From JAXLYE01 sp046351595 (lineage in GTDB: Bacteria > Myxococcota_A > Polyangia > Palsa-1104 > JAEUJZ01): a DNA stretch of 64,000 nucleotides. Positions 1 to 8,395 of the stretch are shown here, one piece after another; within the stretch, counting starts at the first letter, position 1; every line of letters starts with the position of its first letter. Made by a program: the position numbers and the translations under genes. The stretch lies in the NCBI GenBank assembly GCA_046351595.1, contig JAXLYE010000001.1, forward strand, positions 1,488,001 to 1,552,000, written 5' to 3'. The notes below the pieces were generated by a model. It saw nothing but the letters and a program-made list of their open reading frames with translations. It had not been told where the DNA came from and made no database searches.

Positions 1-236
1 AGCCCGAGCGCCGACAGGGTCCCGACCAGCCACGCGGTCCCGAGCGGCAGCCAGATCACCGACGGTCCGACGAGCGCGGCGGCGGTGACCAGGGCCAGCC
101 CCGAGCCGGCCGTCGCCGCCGCCCACAGGAGCGACCCGCGCAAGAGCTCTCGCGCCCGCAGCCGTCGTCGCACACGCGCGAGCAGCGGCGCGAGACCGGG
201 CAGGCGCCGCTCGGACGGATTTGAAGACGCGGGCAT
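1..236 (-). CDS. Membrane protein of unknown function, N-terminal part only
   Basis: An open frame starts at ATG 236-234 and runs off the left window edge; 78 residues are visible. An Arg-rich cytoplasmic N-terminus (about residues 1-34, with the stretch LLARVRRRLRARELLRG) is followed by two hydrophobic segments, roughly residues 35-56 and 60-78, so it begins as a membrane protein with a positive-inside start. A -10-like TAATAC ends 8 nt before the ATG and there is no Shine-Dalgarno sequence, which supports this start. It is divergent from the sigma factor at 488. The family cannot be named from so little sequence; DUF4175-type proteins begin this way, but that is only a guess. Confidence 0.6.
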   Translation of the reverse strand, partial: MPASSNPSERRLPGLAPLLARVRRRLRARELLRGSLLWAAATAGSGLALVTAAALVGPSVIWLPLGTAWLVGTLSALG

Positions 237-244
237 GGCTGGCG

Positions 245-250
245 GTATTA
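245..250 (-). promoter_or_regulatory. -10-like TAATAC, likely leaderless start of the membrane protein gene
   Basis: TAATAC on the minus strand ends 8 nt before ATG 236; no ribosome-binding site lies between. Confidence 0.4.
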
Positions 251-487
251 TTCCCGACTGGTGGTGCACCTGGAAAGGGCCGCGCCCCGCTGGCGAGGCA
301 GGAAAGCGCACGCGAACCGCCGGTTAAACCTGATAACGTTGCTACACGCAGGGCGTGTGAATGGCAGACCACAGGGTCCGTCGATCGCAGCACGCACCGA
401 GCTGGAGCCGCACCGGGCACCGGACATCAAATACCGGGCCGGGGCGATCGGCCGGGCGCAGCGAGCGGACTCGGGACATGACGACCT

Positions 488-1198
488 TTGGCGAACCAAG
501 ACGCACCCAAATCCAACGTGATCCCGCTGCGACCGGGCACAGCGCCGCTGCCCGCCGGCCCGAAGCTCGACGACAAGGCCGCGGACCGGGCGGCCGAGGC
601 CGAGGTCATCGAGCGGGCGCGGCGCGGCGACCAGCAGGCGTTCCGGACGCTGGTCGAGCGGTACCAGCGCCGGGTGTTCTCGCTGGCGCTCGGCATCCTG
701 AAGAACCCCGACGAGGCGCGAGACGTGTCGCAGGAGGCGTTCCTCAAGGCGCACCGCCACCTCGGGACGTTCCAGGGCTCGGCGAGCTTCTACACCTGGA
801 TCTACCGGATCACCGTGAACCTGTGCATCGACCTGCGCCGCAAGGCCGGGCGCGATCACGCCGAGTTCGACGAGAAGCTCTTGCCGCGCGACGTCGGCGG
901 GCCGGCGGCCTCGGTGTCGCCGCAGCGGCTGTCCTTCGACCCGCAGCGGGCGCTGCACAACACCGAGCTGCGCAAGCGCATGATGGCGGCGCTGCAGGAG
1001 CTGTCCGAGGTGCACCGCTCGGTGCTGCTTCTGCGCGAGGTCGAGGGGCTGTCCTACAAGGAGATCGCCGAGACGCTCGGCTGCCCCGAGGGCACGGTGA
1101 TGAGCCGGCTGTTCCACGCGCGCCAGAAGATGCAGGAGCTCCTGCGCGACTTCGTCGACTTTGATACGAGCACCAAGGAGGGGGCCCCGCGGGCCTAG
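488..1198 (+). CDS. ECF-type RNA polymerase sigma factor (RpoE-like)
   Basis: A 236-residue sigma-70 family ECF factor that would direct RNA polymerase to a stress or envelope regulon. Region 2 spans about residues 50-120, with the typical DEARDVSQEAFLKAHRHL segment and the TWIYRITVNLCIDLRRK helix. Region 4, with its helix-turn-helix, spans about 165-220 (LSYKEIAETLGCPEGTVMSRLFHARQKM). The frame has a stop at 479-481, so the start lies at TTG 488 or GTG 518; the first 35 residues are low-complexity and do not decide between them. The next gene, 6 nt downstream, looks like its membrane anti-sigma factor, the usual arrangement. The family call is firm; the regulon is unknown. Confidence 0.93.
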   Translation: MANQDAPKSNVIPLRPGTAPLPAGPKLDDKAADRAAEAEVIERARRGDQQAFRTLVERYQRRVFSLALGILKNPDEARDVSQEAFLKAHRHLGTFQGSASFYTWIYRITVNLCIDLRRKAGRDHAEFDEKLLPRDVGGPAASVSPQRLSFDPQRALHNTELRKRMMAALQELSEVHRSVLLLREVEGLSYKEIAETLGCPEGTVMSRLFHARQKMQELLRDFVDFDTSTKEGAPRA

Positions 1199-1204
1199 CG
1201 CAAC

Positions 1205-1741
1205 ATGACCAGGGACATCGCCTCGCGCGACGAACTGTTACACAAGCTGCACGACGGCGAGCTGCCGGCGGAGGAGGCCGAGGCGCTTCGCGCCGAGCTC
1301 TCTGCCGAGGAAGAGCAGCAGCTCCTCGCGCTCGGCGACCTCGGCGCGCTCGTGCGCAACAGCGTGAGCGCCGAGGTCGACGGGCAGCCGCCCGAGCTGT
1401 GGACCGATCTGTGGGCGGGCATCGAGCAGAAGCTCGAGCCGGCACAGGCGGCACCGCAGACCGCGACGCCGGCGCCGGCCGCGGCACCGCCCGCGGACAA
1501 GGTGCTGCCGCTGCGGCGGCGGATGATGGTGCGCATCACCGCCGCGGTCTCGGCGGCGGCGGTGGCGGCGTCGCTGCTCCTGTGGGTGCGGCCGCTGCCG
1601 GTGTCGAACCGCTGCGACGTCGAGGAGCTCGAGGTCGCGGGCTCGAGCGCCATGGTCCTGACCGTGCCCGACGACCGCGGCGACACCACGACGCTGATCT
1701 GGTTCGAGCACCAACAAGAAGACGAATGGGAGAGCCTGTGA
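1205..1741 (+). CDS. Putative membrane anti-sigma factor
   Basis: A 178-residue protein directly after the ECF sigma factor. The N-terminal part (about 1-75) is acidic and helical with the pattern RDELLHKLHDGELPAEEAEALRAEL, resembling the sigma-binding domain of anti-sigma factors. A Pro/Ala linker follows (about 79-98), then one transmembrane segment (about 109-128) and a roughly 50-residue periplasmic tail. No HxxxCxxC zinc motif is present, so it would be a non-zinc anti-sigma factor. Its stop overlaps the next start by one base (TGATG), indicating translational coupling. Function is inferred from context and architecture. Confidence 0.72.
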   Translation: MTRDIASRDELLHKLHDGELPAEEAEALRAELSAEEEQQLLALGDLGALVRNSVSAEVDGQPPELWTDLWAGIEQKLEPAQAAPQTATPAPAAAPPADKVLPLRRRMMVRITAAVSAAAVAASLLLWVRPLPVSNRCDVEELEVAGSSAMVLTVPDDRGDTTTLIWFEHQQEDEWESL

Positions 1742-2244
1742 TGCCTGGCCGAACGTCTGTTCTTTCCGTGCTGGGCGGCGCGGTCCTTCTTGCGGCGGGG
1801 CTCTGCGCCGTCGAGCGCCCGGCCGCGGCCGACCCCGGCGACGCGGCGTGCACGGTGCGCGTCATCCACGCCAAGAAGACCGGCGAGTTCGATAAAGAGC
1901 TCGAGTCGCTGCGGCCGCAGTTCACCAAGCCGCCGCTCGACTCGTTCAAGGGCTTCAGCCTGCTCAAGAAGCACGAGCTCCAGCTCAAGCCCGGCGCCGA
2001 GGCGACCAAGTTCGAGCTGCCCAACGGCCAGAGCGGCTCGCTCGAGTTCGACGGCAAGGCCGAGAGCCCGCCCGACGGCGGCCACAAGACGCGCCTGAAG
2101 CTGAAGCTGCAGCTGCACGACGTCGGCGCGCGGCTCTTGTCGACGCGGCTCCTGCTCAACGACGGCGGCACCGTGCTCCAGGGCGGCATCAAGCACGAGG
2201 ACGGCACGCTCGTCCTCGGCATCACCTGCCGGATCCTGCCCTAG
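1741..2244 (+). CDS. Exported protein of unknown function, third gene of the sigma-factor operon
   Basis: A 167-residue protein starting at ATG 1741, coupled to the anti-sigma gene by a one-base overlap. Residues 1-30 form a classical signal peptide ending near PAAA/DPGD. The mature part (about 137 residues) has one Cys near each end (ACTV and ITCR), possibly a disulfide, and alternating Lys/Leu beta-strand patterns such as TRLKLKLQLHDVG. I do not recognise a family. Its place in the sigma/anti-sigma operon suggests a periplasmic part of the same envelope response. Confidence 0.75.
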   Translation: MPGRTSVLSVLGGAVLLAAGLCAVERPAAADPGDAACTVRVIHAKKTGEFDKELESLRPQFTKPPLDSFKGFSLLKKHELQLKPGAEATKFELPNGQSGSLEFDGKAESPPDGGHKTRLKLKLQLHDVGARLLSTRLLLNDGGTVLQGGIKHEDGTLVLGITCRILP

Positions 2245-2379
2245 CGGCCGCGCCCCCCGCCTGGCTTCGCTTGACTTGAGCCGCTCCGGCGCAAAGGAAT
2301 AGACGCGGACTACCTCGAGGGCCGCGGCCTGATGGATAATCGGCTCAATCCCACTCGAACCCACTTACCTGGAGGAGTT

Positions 2380-3135
2380 ATGCGAGCTGTGATGCGTTCC
2401 GTGTTGATCGCCGCCAGCCTGTACGCCGTCGGCTGCGGGGGCATGAAGTACAAGATCGACGATGCCCTTCTGGCCGACGTGCCGCCCGGCGAGAAGAGCA
2501 GCATGCTGCAGATCCAGTCGGATCTGAACGTCGCCAGCGAAGAGAAGAACAAGGCCATGAGCGACGCCGCGATCACCGAGAAGGAGGTCAGCGTCGCCAG
2601 CGCCGAGTACGACCAGGCCAAGGCCGAGGTCAACAAGGTCAAGGCCGAGCGCGACCTGGCCGAGACGACCAAGGATCTGAACCGCATCAACTCCGCCAAG
2701 ACCAAGCTGCAGCAGGCCGAGCTCGCGCGCGACGTCGCCGACGCCAAGGTCGACTGGCAGAAGGCGCGGCGCGGCCACGCCAAGGCCGTGGAGGAGGCCG
2801 CCGAGAAGCGCATCGCGGCGCTGCAGGCGCGCTACGAGCAGGCCAAGGCGCAGCTCGCGCAGCAGAAGGGCAAGAAGCCGACCGCGGACTTCAACGTCGC
2901 CGCCTTCGACGAGCAGGCCGGCAAGGCCCAGAGCAAGTACGACGAGGCCAAGCTCGACGCCGACCGTAAGCAGGCGAGCGTGACCAACCTCGAGAGCAAG
3001 TACAACCAGCTCGTCCAGAAGTGGCAGATGCTGCAGCAGCAGTCGCAGATGCAGTCCGGCGGCGGGATGCCGATGCCGAGCCAGGCGCCGCCGCCGCCCG
3101 CCTCCGCGCCCGCCACGCCGCCCCCGCCGATGTGA
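2380..3135 (+). CDS. Coiled-coil lipoprotein
   Basis: A 251-residue lipoprotein. The start is ATG 2380 because GGAGG at 2371-2375 sits at proper spacing; an in-frame upstream ATG at 2332 lacks such a site. The signal peptide ends in an acceptable lipobox (YAVGC, lipidated Cys near residue 20). Residues about 35-220 are almost wholly charged alpha-helix with heptad-like Ala/Lys/Glu content, so a long periplasmic coiled coil is expected, followed by a Met/Pro-rich tail. Comparable lipoproteins are envelope spacers or outer-membrane structural factors, but no precise family is evident. An inverted repeat follows the stop. Confidence 0.8.
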   Translation: MRAVMRSVLIAASLYAVGCGGMKYKIDDALLADVPPGEKSSMLQIQSDLNVASEEKNKAMSDAAITEKEVSVASAEYDQAKAEVNKVKAERDLAETTKDLNRINSAKTKLQQAELARDVADAKVDWQKARRGHAKAVEEAAEKRIAALQARYEQAKAQLAQQKGKKPTADFNVAAFDEQAGKAQSKYDEAKLDADRKQASVTNLESKYNQLVQKWQMLQQQSQMQSGGGMPMPSQAPPPPASAPATPPPPM

Positions 3136-3153
3136 TCACCGGCCCGCGCCGCG

Positions 3154-3181
3154 CCGCTCGTCGCCGACTGGCAGCGAGCGG
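3154..3181. terminator. Possible bidirectional terminator hairpin
   Basis: CCGCTCG at 3154-3160 pairs with CGAGCGG at 3175-3181 around a 14-nt loop, between two convergent genes. There is no T-tract on either strand, so intrinsic termination is only possible. Confidence 0.35.
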
Positions 3182-3198
3182 GGCGCGCACTCCCCGCC

Positions 3199-4491
3199 TC
3201 AGCCGCGCGTCTTCTCTTCGACCTTCGCCCGCAGCGCGTTCAGCACCGACAGGAACTGCTCGATCGAGACGCCGCCGCCGGCGATGTTGCAGCCGGGGCC
3301 GGGGCCGAGCGAGACCTCGAAGCCGGTGGCCGTGAAGCTGCGCCCGGCGAGGTCGCTGTAGGCGACGCAGCCCGGGCGCTCGATCGAGGCCACGGCGTTG
3401 AAGTAGTAGAGGTTGTGCTCGCCGAAGAGCACGGCGTCCTTGGCCGAGCCGAACACCGTGCAGTCGAGCAGCGCCAGGATCTTCTCGTCGGGATCGGCGG
3501 CGCAGGTGAGGCGCGCGTTGCCGAGCTTCTTCTCGGGGATCGAGCCCGTCACGTAGAGCGACGAGTTGGGGTGAATCGTCGTGACGATGCCGAGGATCTC
3601 CTCGGCGGTCAGCTCGACCGGGCGCTGCGGCGCGCTGCGGCGTGCCTCGTGCAGCAAAAGGAGCTCGCGAATGAGCTCATTCGGCTCGCCGAAGGTGAAG
3701 GCCGCCACCGCCGGCCACGGCACCCGGCCCTCGCGCCCCCAGGCCCCGCCGGCTACGAGCTGCGGCACCAGCTGATCCAGCGCCTCGCAGCGACCGCGCT
3801 CGTCGGCGGCGCGCAGCTCGTCGCGCAGCCGCGTCACGTCGTCGCCGCACGCCGCCAGCGCCAGCACCTGCAGCGCCTTGGCGCCCAGCCACAGCCCCAG
3901 CCAGCGCGGCCGGTTCTCGTCGAGGCGGCCGGTCAGGTAGGTGATCGACTCGGCCAGCATGTCGCTGTAGCGCCGCGCCTCCTCGAGCTTGTCGCCGGCC
4001 ATGAGCAGCACCAGCGAGCGCGCCCGGTACTGCAGCTCCTCGAGCTTGGTCGTCTCGATGCGCTCGGCGCGGGCGCCGCCGCCGGCCTCGGTCGGGCTGT
4101 AGACGATCAGCTCCTCGATGGCCTCGGTGATGCGCTCGGAGAAGCCGTGCAGGTGGGCGGTGACGTCGACGGGACCCCAGGCCGCGGCGGCGGTCGCCCC
4201 GGCGGTCGCGCCGGCGCCTGCGGCCGCACCGGCGCCCGCGTCGGCGGCCGGCGCCGCCTGGGGCTCCGCGGGCGCGGCGTCGGCGTCCCCGACGAGCCGC
4301 AGCACCGGCGGCGCGCGCCGTCGGCCGAGCGTCGCCGTGGCGCTGCGCGGCGGGCGGTGCGGCGGGCTGCCGAGCAGGTACAGCGCGCGACCCGACAGCG
4401 CGAACCCGAGCGCCCACAGGCGCAGGATCACCGGGTCGCTGGTGACGTCGGCGCGGGTCCCGGGCGGCGGCACGGACGTGGGCATCGCCAT
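3199..4491 (-). CDS. Hypothetical protein with an Ala-rich linker and a C-terminal PH-like domain
   Basis: A 430-residue protein, second gene of a two-gene unit: its start lies 9 nt after the stop of the VWA gene. The N-terminus (about 1-60) is Arg/Pro-rich with one weak hydrophobic stretch, then comes an Ala/Gly linker (about 75-105). A helical middle region (about 110-300) is followed by a C-terminal domain (about 300-425) with the pattern KILALLDCTVFGSAKDAVLFGE, a Cys-Val-Ala-Tyr turn and SIEQFLSVL. That pattern resembles small PH-like domains seen in bacterial proteins of unknown function. I cannot assign a role; co-expression with the VWA protein suggests a shared complex. Confidence 0.75.
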   Translation of the reverse strand: MAMPTSVPPPGTRADVTSDPVILRLWALGFALSGRALYLLGSPPHRPPRSATATLGRRRAPPVLRLVGDADAAPAEPQAAPAADAGAGAAAGAGATAGATAAAAWGPVDVTAHLHGFSERITEAIEELIVYSPTEAGGGARAERIETTKLEELQYRARSLVLLMAGDKLEEARRYSDMLAESITYLTGRLDENRPRWLGLWLGAKALQVLALAACGDDVTRLRDELRAADERGRCEALDQLVPQLVAGGAWGREGRVPWPAVAAFTFGEPNELIRELLLLHEARRSAPQRPVELTAEEILGIVTTIHPNSSLYVTGSIPEKKLGNARLTCAADPDEKILALLDCTVFGSAKDAVLFGEHNLYYFNAVASIERPGCVAYSDLAGRSFTATGFEVSLGPGPGCNIAGGGVSIEQFLSVLNALRAKVEEKTRG

Positions 4492-4500
4492 GCCCCGAGC

Positions 4501-5544
4501 TTAGCCCTGCTTGCGGCCCATGATCGTGCCGATGATGCCGAGCAGCACGATCAGGCCGAGCAGGCCGCCGCAGATGATGAAGACCCAGTGCCACCACGGC
4601 CGCCCCGCCGGCTCCGCCGGCTCGAACGCCGGCAGCGTCACCGACAGCGGCTCCGAGGTGTAGTCGTCCTTGCCCTCGCGGTAGACGACCTGCAGCGCGT
4701 GCGGCTGGCCGTCGCCCGACTGCGTCAGGAAGAAGCGCACGATGTGCCCGGCCTGGATCTCCTCCAGCACCTGGCCGAAGCGGTCGGCGATCTCGCTGCC
4801 GCTGTTGGCGCCGCGCGCCGTCGAGCCCGCGAGCTTGGCGATGTCGATGAGCGAGCGCAGCCGCCCCTTCTCGAACGGCTGGTAGCCGATGGTGTCGACG
4901 ATGATGCCGGCCTCGCGAGCGCGCTTGCCGACGCTGTCGTAGGCGTCCTTGCTCTGCATCGCGTCGATGCCGTCCGAGAACAGCACCAGCAGCTTGCGCG
5001 ACCCCTGCTGCTCGCGCAGAAGGTCGATCGCCAGGCGCGCCGCGTCGACCATGCGCACCTCCGAGGCGTCGGGGTCGGCGGCGATCTTGTCGAGCTCGCG
5101 CGCGACCTCGTTGGGCCGGCCCAGGTCCTCGATCTTCTTGGGCTCGTTCGCATAGATGATGAGCCCGAGCTTGTTGTCCGGGTTCTTGGCCAGCCCCTTG
5201 GCCAGCCGCTCGATGCCGGAGCGCACCGACTTGAGGACCGGCTCCATCACCGCCGAGGTCTGCACCACCACGAAGCAGGCGACCGGCGTCTTCTCCTCGG
5301 CGACCGGGGTGACCGTGACCGTGGTGTCCTTCTGCTCGACGCTGTCGATGAGCAGGCGGAAGCCCGCCTTGCTGCGCATCGGCCGCGACTTGTCGTCGAC
5401 CAGCGTCACGAAGGTCTTGAGCTCGGGCAGCTTGTCGAGCTGCGCCGACTCCAGGTGGACCCCGACCTCACCGGCCCGCGCCGGCGTCGGCCGCCAAAGG
5501 CCGCACAGAAGAAGCAACAGCCCCAGCCAGAGGGATCTACGCAC
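4501..5544 (-). CDS. Exported von Willebrand factor A-like protein with a C-terminal membrane anchor
   Basis: A 347-residue protein if it starts at GTG 5544-5542, which has GGAGG (minus strand, bases 5558-5554) nine bases upstream; ATG starts at 5574 and 5628 lack a ribosome site and would put extra residues before the signal peptide. The signal peptide covers about residues 1-24 (LWLGLLLLLCGLW). A VWA fold spans about 88-270, but the MIDAS DxSxS is replaced by QTSAV, so metal binding is doubtful. A C-terminal transmembrane segment spans about 318-343 (WVFIICGGLLGLIVLLG). It is paralogous to the VWA-FHA protein at 28599-30155. It probably binds partners in the envelope; the ligand is unknown. 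Confidence 0.82.
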   Translation of the reverse strand: MRRSLWLGLLLLLCGLWRPTPARAGEVGVHLESAQLDKLPELKTFVTLVDDKSRPMRSKAGFRLLIDSVEQKDTTVTVTPVAEEKTPVACFVVVQTSAVMEPVLKSVRSGIERLAKGLAKNPDNKLGLIIYANEPKKIEDLGRPNEVARELDKIAADPDASEVRMVDAARLAIDLLREQQGSRKLLVLFSDGIDAMQSKDAYDSVGKRAREAGIIVDTIGYQPFEKGRLRSLIDIAKLAGSTARGANSGSEIADRFGQVLEEIQAGHIVRFFLTQSGDGQPHALQVVYREGKDDYTSEPLSVTLPAFEPAEPAGRPWWHWVFIICGGLLGLIVLLGIIGTIMGRKQG

Positions 5545-5767
5545 GCGCACTTGCCTCCAATCCTTGTGCACCATCGTATCGCGCAAGGCTTGGCGCCCGA
5601 AAGCCCCGCGAAGCCCCCTCGAAGCCACGGCGCGCGGCGCGCGAGCCCGAGGCCGGCTGCCCCTGAGCTGGAGACGGGCAGACGGCGCGCTCGTCGCGGG
5701 CGGCCCCGAGGGATCGGCGCGGCCTGCCTCACGGCCTCGCCGATTGCACCGCGCGGTCCGACGGTGA

Positions 5768-5773
5768 TAGCGT
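5768..5773 (+). promoter_or_regulatory. -10-like TAGCGT before the acyltransferase gene
   Basis: TAGCGT, in the extended context TGATAGCGT, ends 6 nt before GTG 5780. Confidence 0.35.
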
Positions 5774-5779
5774 CGGTGG

Positions 5780-6985
5780 GTGGCAGCACAGCGCTACGGA
5801 TTCATCGATTGGTACCGCGGCCTGGCGTGCGTCCTGATGATCCAGACCCACGCCTACGACGCATGGACGGCCGAGCCCTACCGCGAGGGCTTCTTCTTCT
5901 GGCTGGTGCGGCCGCAGCTCGGCGGCTTCCCGGCGCGCATGTTCCTGCTCCTCGCCGGGGTGTCTTTGGCCATGCGCTACGCCTCGGACCTGCGCCGCGG
6001 CGTGCCCGAGTGGACGGCGCGCAAGGGCGGCGTCAAGCGCGGCCTCGAGGTCTTCCTCATCGGCTACCTCTTCCGCATCTTCGAGTGGGGGCTGAGCGGC
6101 TTCCGCATGAAGTACGTCGACGGCGTCTTCAAGGTCGACGTGCTGCAGTGCATCGGTCTGTCGCTGATGATCTCGGCGCTGCTCACCGGGCCCAGGCACC
6201 TTCTGCCGCGGCGCTTCCCGTGGCTGGCGGCGCTCTCGACCGCGGCGGTGGTGCTGGGCACCGCGGCGCTGCAGCGCCTGAGCGTGCCGGCGTGGCTGCC
6301 CGGCGGGCTGGCCGGCTACCTGTGGCCGGGGGCGCACGCGCAGGCCGCGTTCCCGATCCTGCCGTGGCTGTCGTACACGCTGACCGGCACCATCGTCGGC
6401 CTCTGCTGGATGCGCGCGATCGCCGCCGACAAGGAGCGCGAGCAGCAGCAGGCCGGCAGCGGCGGCAGCGCCCTCACGCGCGCCATGTGGATCTCGTTCG
6501 CCGTCGGGCTGGTGCTGGCGGTCTTCGGCCAGTGGGCGCAGCGCATCGACATCCCGCTCTACCGCACCAGCCACAACCCGCTCATCGCCACGCCGGTCTC
6601 GTACTTCTACCGCCTCGGCATGTGCCTGGTCGGCGCGGCGCTGGCCTACGCCTACGAGCGCCGCTTCCCGCTGTCCGAGCGCTCACCGCTCAAGCTGATG
6701 GGGCAGGCGTCGCTGACCGTGTACGTCGTCCACGTCGAGCTGGTCTACGGCATCGCCTCGTACCCGATCAAGCGCCGGCTCGACCTGCCGATGGCCACGG
6801 TGCTGTGGGTGCTCTTGACCGCGGGCATGGTCTACGTCGCGTGGTGGCGCCTGCACCGCTACCGCTGGCGGCTGCCGTGGCCGCTCGGCCCGGGGCGTGA
6901 CGAGCGCAAGCCGGCGCCGCCGCGGTCGCCGTCGCCGTTGCCGCCGTCGCCGTCGCCGCCGCCATCCGTCGCAGCCGACGCCTAG
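5780..6985 (+). CDS. DUF1624-type membrane acyltransferase (heparan-glucosaminide N-acetyltransferase-like)
   Basis: A 401-residue polytopic membrane protein. It opens with FIDWYRGLACVLMIQTHAYD, the hallmark start of DUF1624/YeiB-related acyltransferases, in which this segment forms the first transmembrane helix with a conserved His. The PARMFLLLAGVSLAMRYA segment is also typical, and about ten hydrophobic helices follow. It would transfer an acyl group across or within the inner membrane, perhaps to cell-surface glycans; the substrate is unknown. The last 30 residues are Pro/Ser repeats. The GTG start is followed by the conserved motif within 8 residues, and a -10-like TAGCGT ends 6 nt before it. 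Confidence 0.8.
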   Translation: MAAQRYGFIDWYRGLACVLMIQTHAYDAWTAEPYREGFFFWLVRPQLGGFPARMFLLLAGVSLAMRYASDLRRGVPEWTARKGGVKRGLEVFLIGYLFRIFEWGLSGFRMKYVDGVFKVDVLQCIGLSLMISALLTGPRHLLPRRFPWLAALSTAAVVLGTAALQRLSVPAWLPGGLAGYLWPGAHAQAAFPILPWLSYTLTGTIVGLCWMRAIAADKEREQQQAGSGGSALTRAMWISFAVGLVLAVFGQWAQRIDIPLYRTSHNPLIATPVSYFYRLGMCLVGAALAYAYERRFPLSERSPLKLMGQASLTVYVVHVELVYGIASYPIKRRLDLPMATVLWVLLTAGMVYVAWWRLHRYRWRLPWPLGPGRDERKPAPPRSPSPLPPSPSPPPSVAADA

Positions 6986-7038
6986 TCCGCCCGCAAGGCC
7001 GCGCAAAAGGCGGCTGCGAAAGCGGCCTGGCTCTGCTG

Positions 7039-7044
7039 TATCAT
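7039..7044 (+). promoter_or_regulatory. -10-like TATCAT before rubredoxin
   Basis: TATCAT ends 9 nt before ATG 7054; the intervening CCCGCGGCC has no Shine-Dalgarno sequence. Confidence 0.45.
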
Positions 7045-7053
7045 CCCGCGGCC

Positions 7054-7236
7054 ATGTCTCAACAACAGAAGCCCCGTCGTTATCGCTGCGTAATTTGTGA
7101 ACACATCTACGACCCCGCCGAGGGGGACCCGACGAGCAACATCCCGCCTGGCACCGCCTTCGAGGACCTGCCGGACACCTGGATGTGCCCGGACTGCGGC
7201 GCCACCAAGGCCGACTTCGAGCCGATCACGGAATAA
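7054..7236 (+). CDS. rubA: Rubredoxin
   Basis: A 60-residue one-iron electron carrier, full length for the family. Two knuckles supply the Fe(Cys)4 site: CVIC (with EHIYDPAEGD) near residues 12-15 and CPDC (with GATKADFEP) near residues 45-48. The aromatic positions and the TWMCPDCG segment match classical rubredoxins. It would pass electrons in the cytoplasm to oxidoreductases, for example in peroxide/oxygen detoxification or alkane oxidation; no partner reductase is adjacent. It appears monocistronic, with TATCAT ending 9 nt before the ATG. Confidence 0.95.
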   Translation: MSQQQKPRRYRCVICEHIYDPAEGDPTSNIPPGTAFEDLPDTWMCPDCGATKADFEPITE

Positions 7237-7338
7237 GCCCGCGCTCCCGGCCTCGCCCGTCGGAGGGGCGCGGTGCGGCCGGTTCGCGGCGGCTGTCTGG
7301 CGATCGCCGCTTTGCGCCCCGACGTGCTAAAAGGGGCT

Positions 7339-8151
7339 ATGCAGAAGCCGCTGTCCTCGTCAGTCCGCTCGCTGCTCACCGCCGCTGCCGCGGCCTCGCT
7401 CGTCGTCGCCGCCAGCGCTGGCGCGGTCCCGCCCAGGGCGGGCGCTCCCGGGGCCACGAAGCCGGGCGCCGGCCGGCCGGGCGCCGCCAAGCCGCAGCCG
7501 CCGCCCAAGCCGGCCGCGTGCCAGCCCGGCGACCCGCCGGTGGTGCTGCAGCCCGCCGACATCGACCTCAAGTGCAACGAGGTCTTCCAGAACTGCGAGG
7601 CCGAGATCCAGCTCGCGGCGCGCAACTGCACCGGCATCTTCCAGGGCTTCTTCAAGCTCGAGATGTTCGAGAACGGCCGGCGCTCGCTGGTGCTCGAGTT
7701 CGACCCCGCTCCGATCGTCGGCCCCGAGGGCATCTGGAAGGAGACGATCCCCTGGACCACGCCGGGTGAGCTCGAGGCCGTCGTCTACTTCCACCCGCCC
7801 GGCGAGACCGGCGAGCAGGCCGCGCGCGCCCCGGTCAAGGTCGTCAACCGCAAGCTCGCCGCCGCCAAGGCCGCCTGCGAGAAGTGCAGCGGCGTCTGGG
7901 GCCGCTGGGGCGTGAACAAGAACGAGGGCTGCAACTGCCAGACGACCGACCACGGCAAGGAGTGCCGCGACGGCAACGACTGCCAGGGCGAGTGCATCTA
8001 CGTCCGCCACGACAGCGAGGGCCGCGAGGTCGGCGTGTGCAGCCCCGAGCAGCGGCTCAAGGGCTGCGTGCAGATCGTCATGAAGGGCCAGAGCCAGCTT
8101 AAGCCCAAGCTGCCGCCGCCGCGCAAGATCCCGGTCTGCTTCGACAACTGA
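7339..8151 (+). CDS. Exported Cys-rich protein of unknown function
   Basis: A 270-residue protein starting at ATG 7339, which has AAGGGG a few bases upstream; an in-frame start at 7273 would add 22 residues before the signal peptide and is less likely. The signal peptide covers about 1-30, followed by an Ala/Pro/Gly-rich spacer (about 30-65). The mature part has a beta-rich domain (about 70-180), then a compact Cys-rich region (about 180-245: CEKCSG, CNCQ, ECRDGNDCQGEC, VCSPEQRLKGC) that should be disulfide-bonded and resembles EGF-like modules of myxobacterial surface proteins. No catalytic motif is visible. Confidence 0.75.
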   Translation: MQKPLSSSVRSLLTAAAAASLVVAASAGAVPPRAGAPGATKPGAGRPGAAKPQPPPKPAACQPGDPPVVLQPADIDLKCNEVFQNCEAEIQLAARNCTGIFQGFFKLEMFENGRRSLVLEFDPAPIVGPEGIWKETIPWTTPGELEAVVYFHPPGETGEQAARAPVKVVNRKLAAAKAACEKCSGVWGRWGVNKNEGCNCQTTDHGKECRDGNDCQGECIYVRHDSEGREVGVCSPEQRLKGCVQIVMKGQSQLKPKLPPPRKIPVCFDN

Positions 8152-8328
8152 GGCGGCGCTCGGACTGCGTCTCCGCCGGGTGGGAACGAGCCGCGACGAG
8201 GGGCTCGGACCCGCTCGGTCGCTCCATCGGCGGCCCGTCGGCAACCGCCACCAGCGCGCTGATCGTGCTGTGAGGTCGCGCACCCTCCGTCGCTGAAGGC
8301 GCTCTCGAGGTCGCCGCCCGGGCGGTGA

Positions 8329-8334
8329 TAGCAT
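8329..8334 (+). promoter_or_regulatory. -10-like TAGCAT upstream of the MAPEG gene
   Basis: TGATAGCAT lies about 60 nt before ATG 8396, which has its own AAGGAG; this would be a leadered transcript, unlike many neighbours. Confidence 0.35.
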
Positions 8335-8395
8335 GAAACCGGAACGGCCGACCTTCGCGAGCACACAGCCCCCCGGGCCGTAAGGAGACAGCGCC

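Noticed and set aside
3415..6900. A plus-strand open frame of more than 1100 codons across the VWA and acyltransferase genes
   Set aside because: Its protein is Arg/Ala/Gly-rich low complexity without domains; it is a GC-driven frame antisense to real genes with clear motifs.
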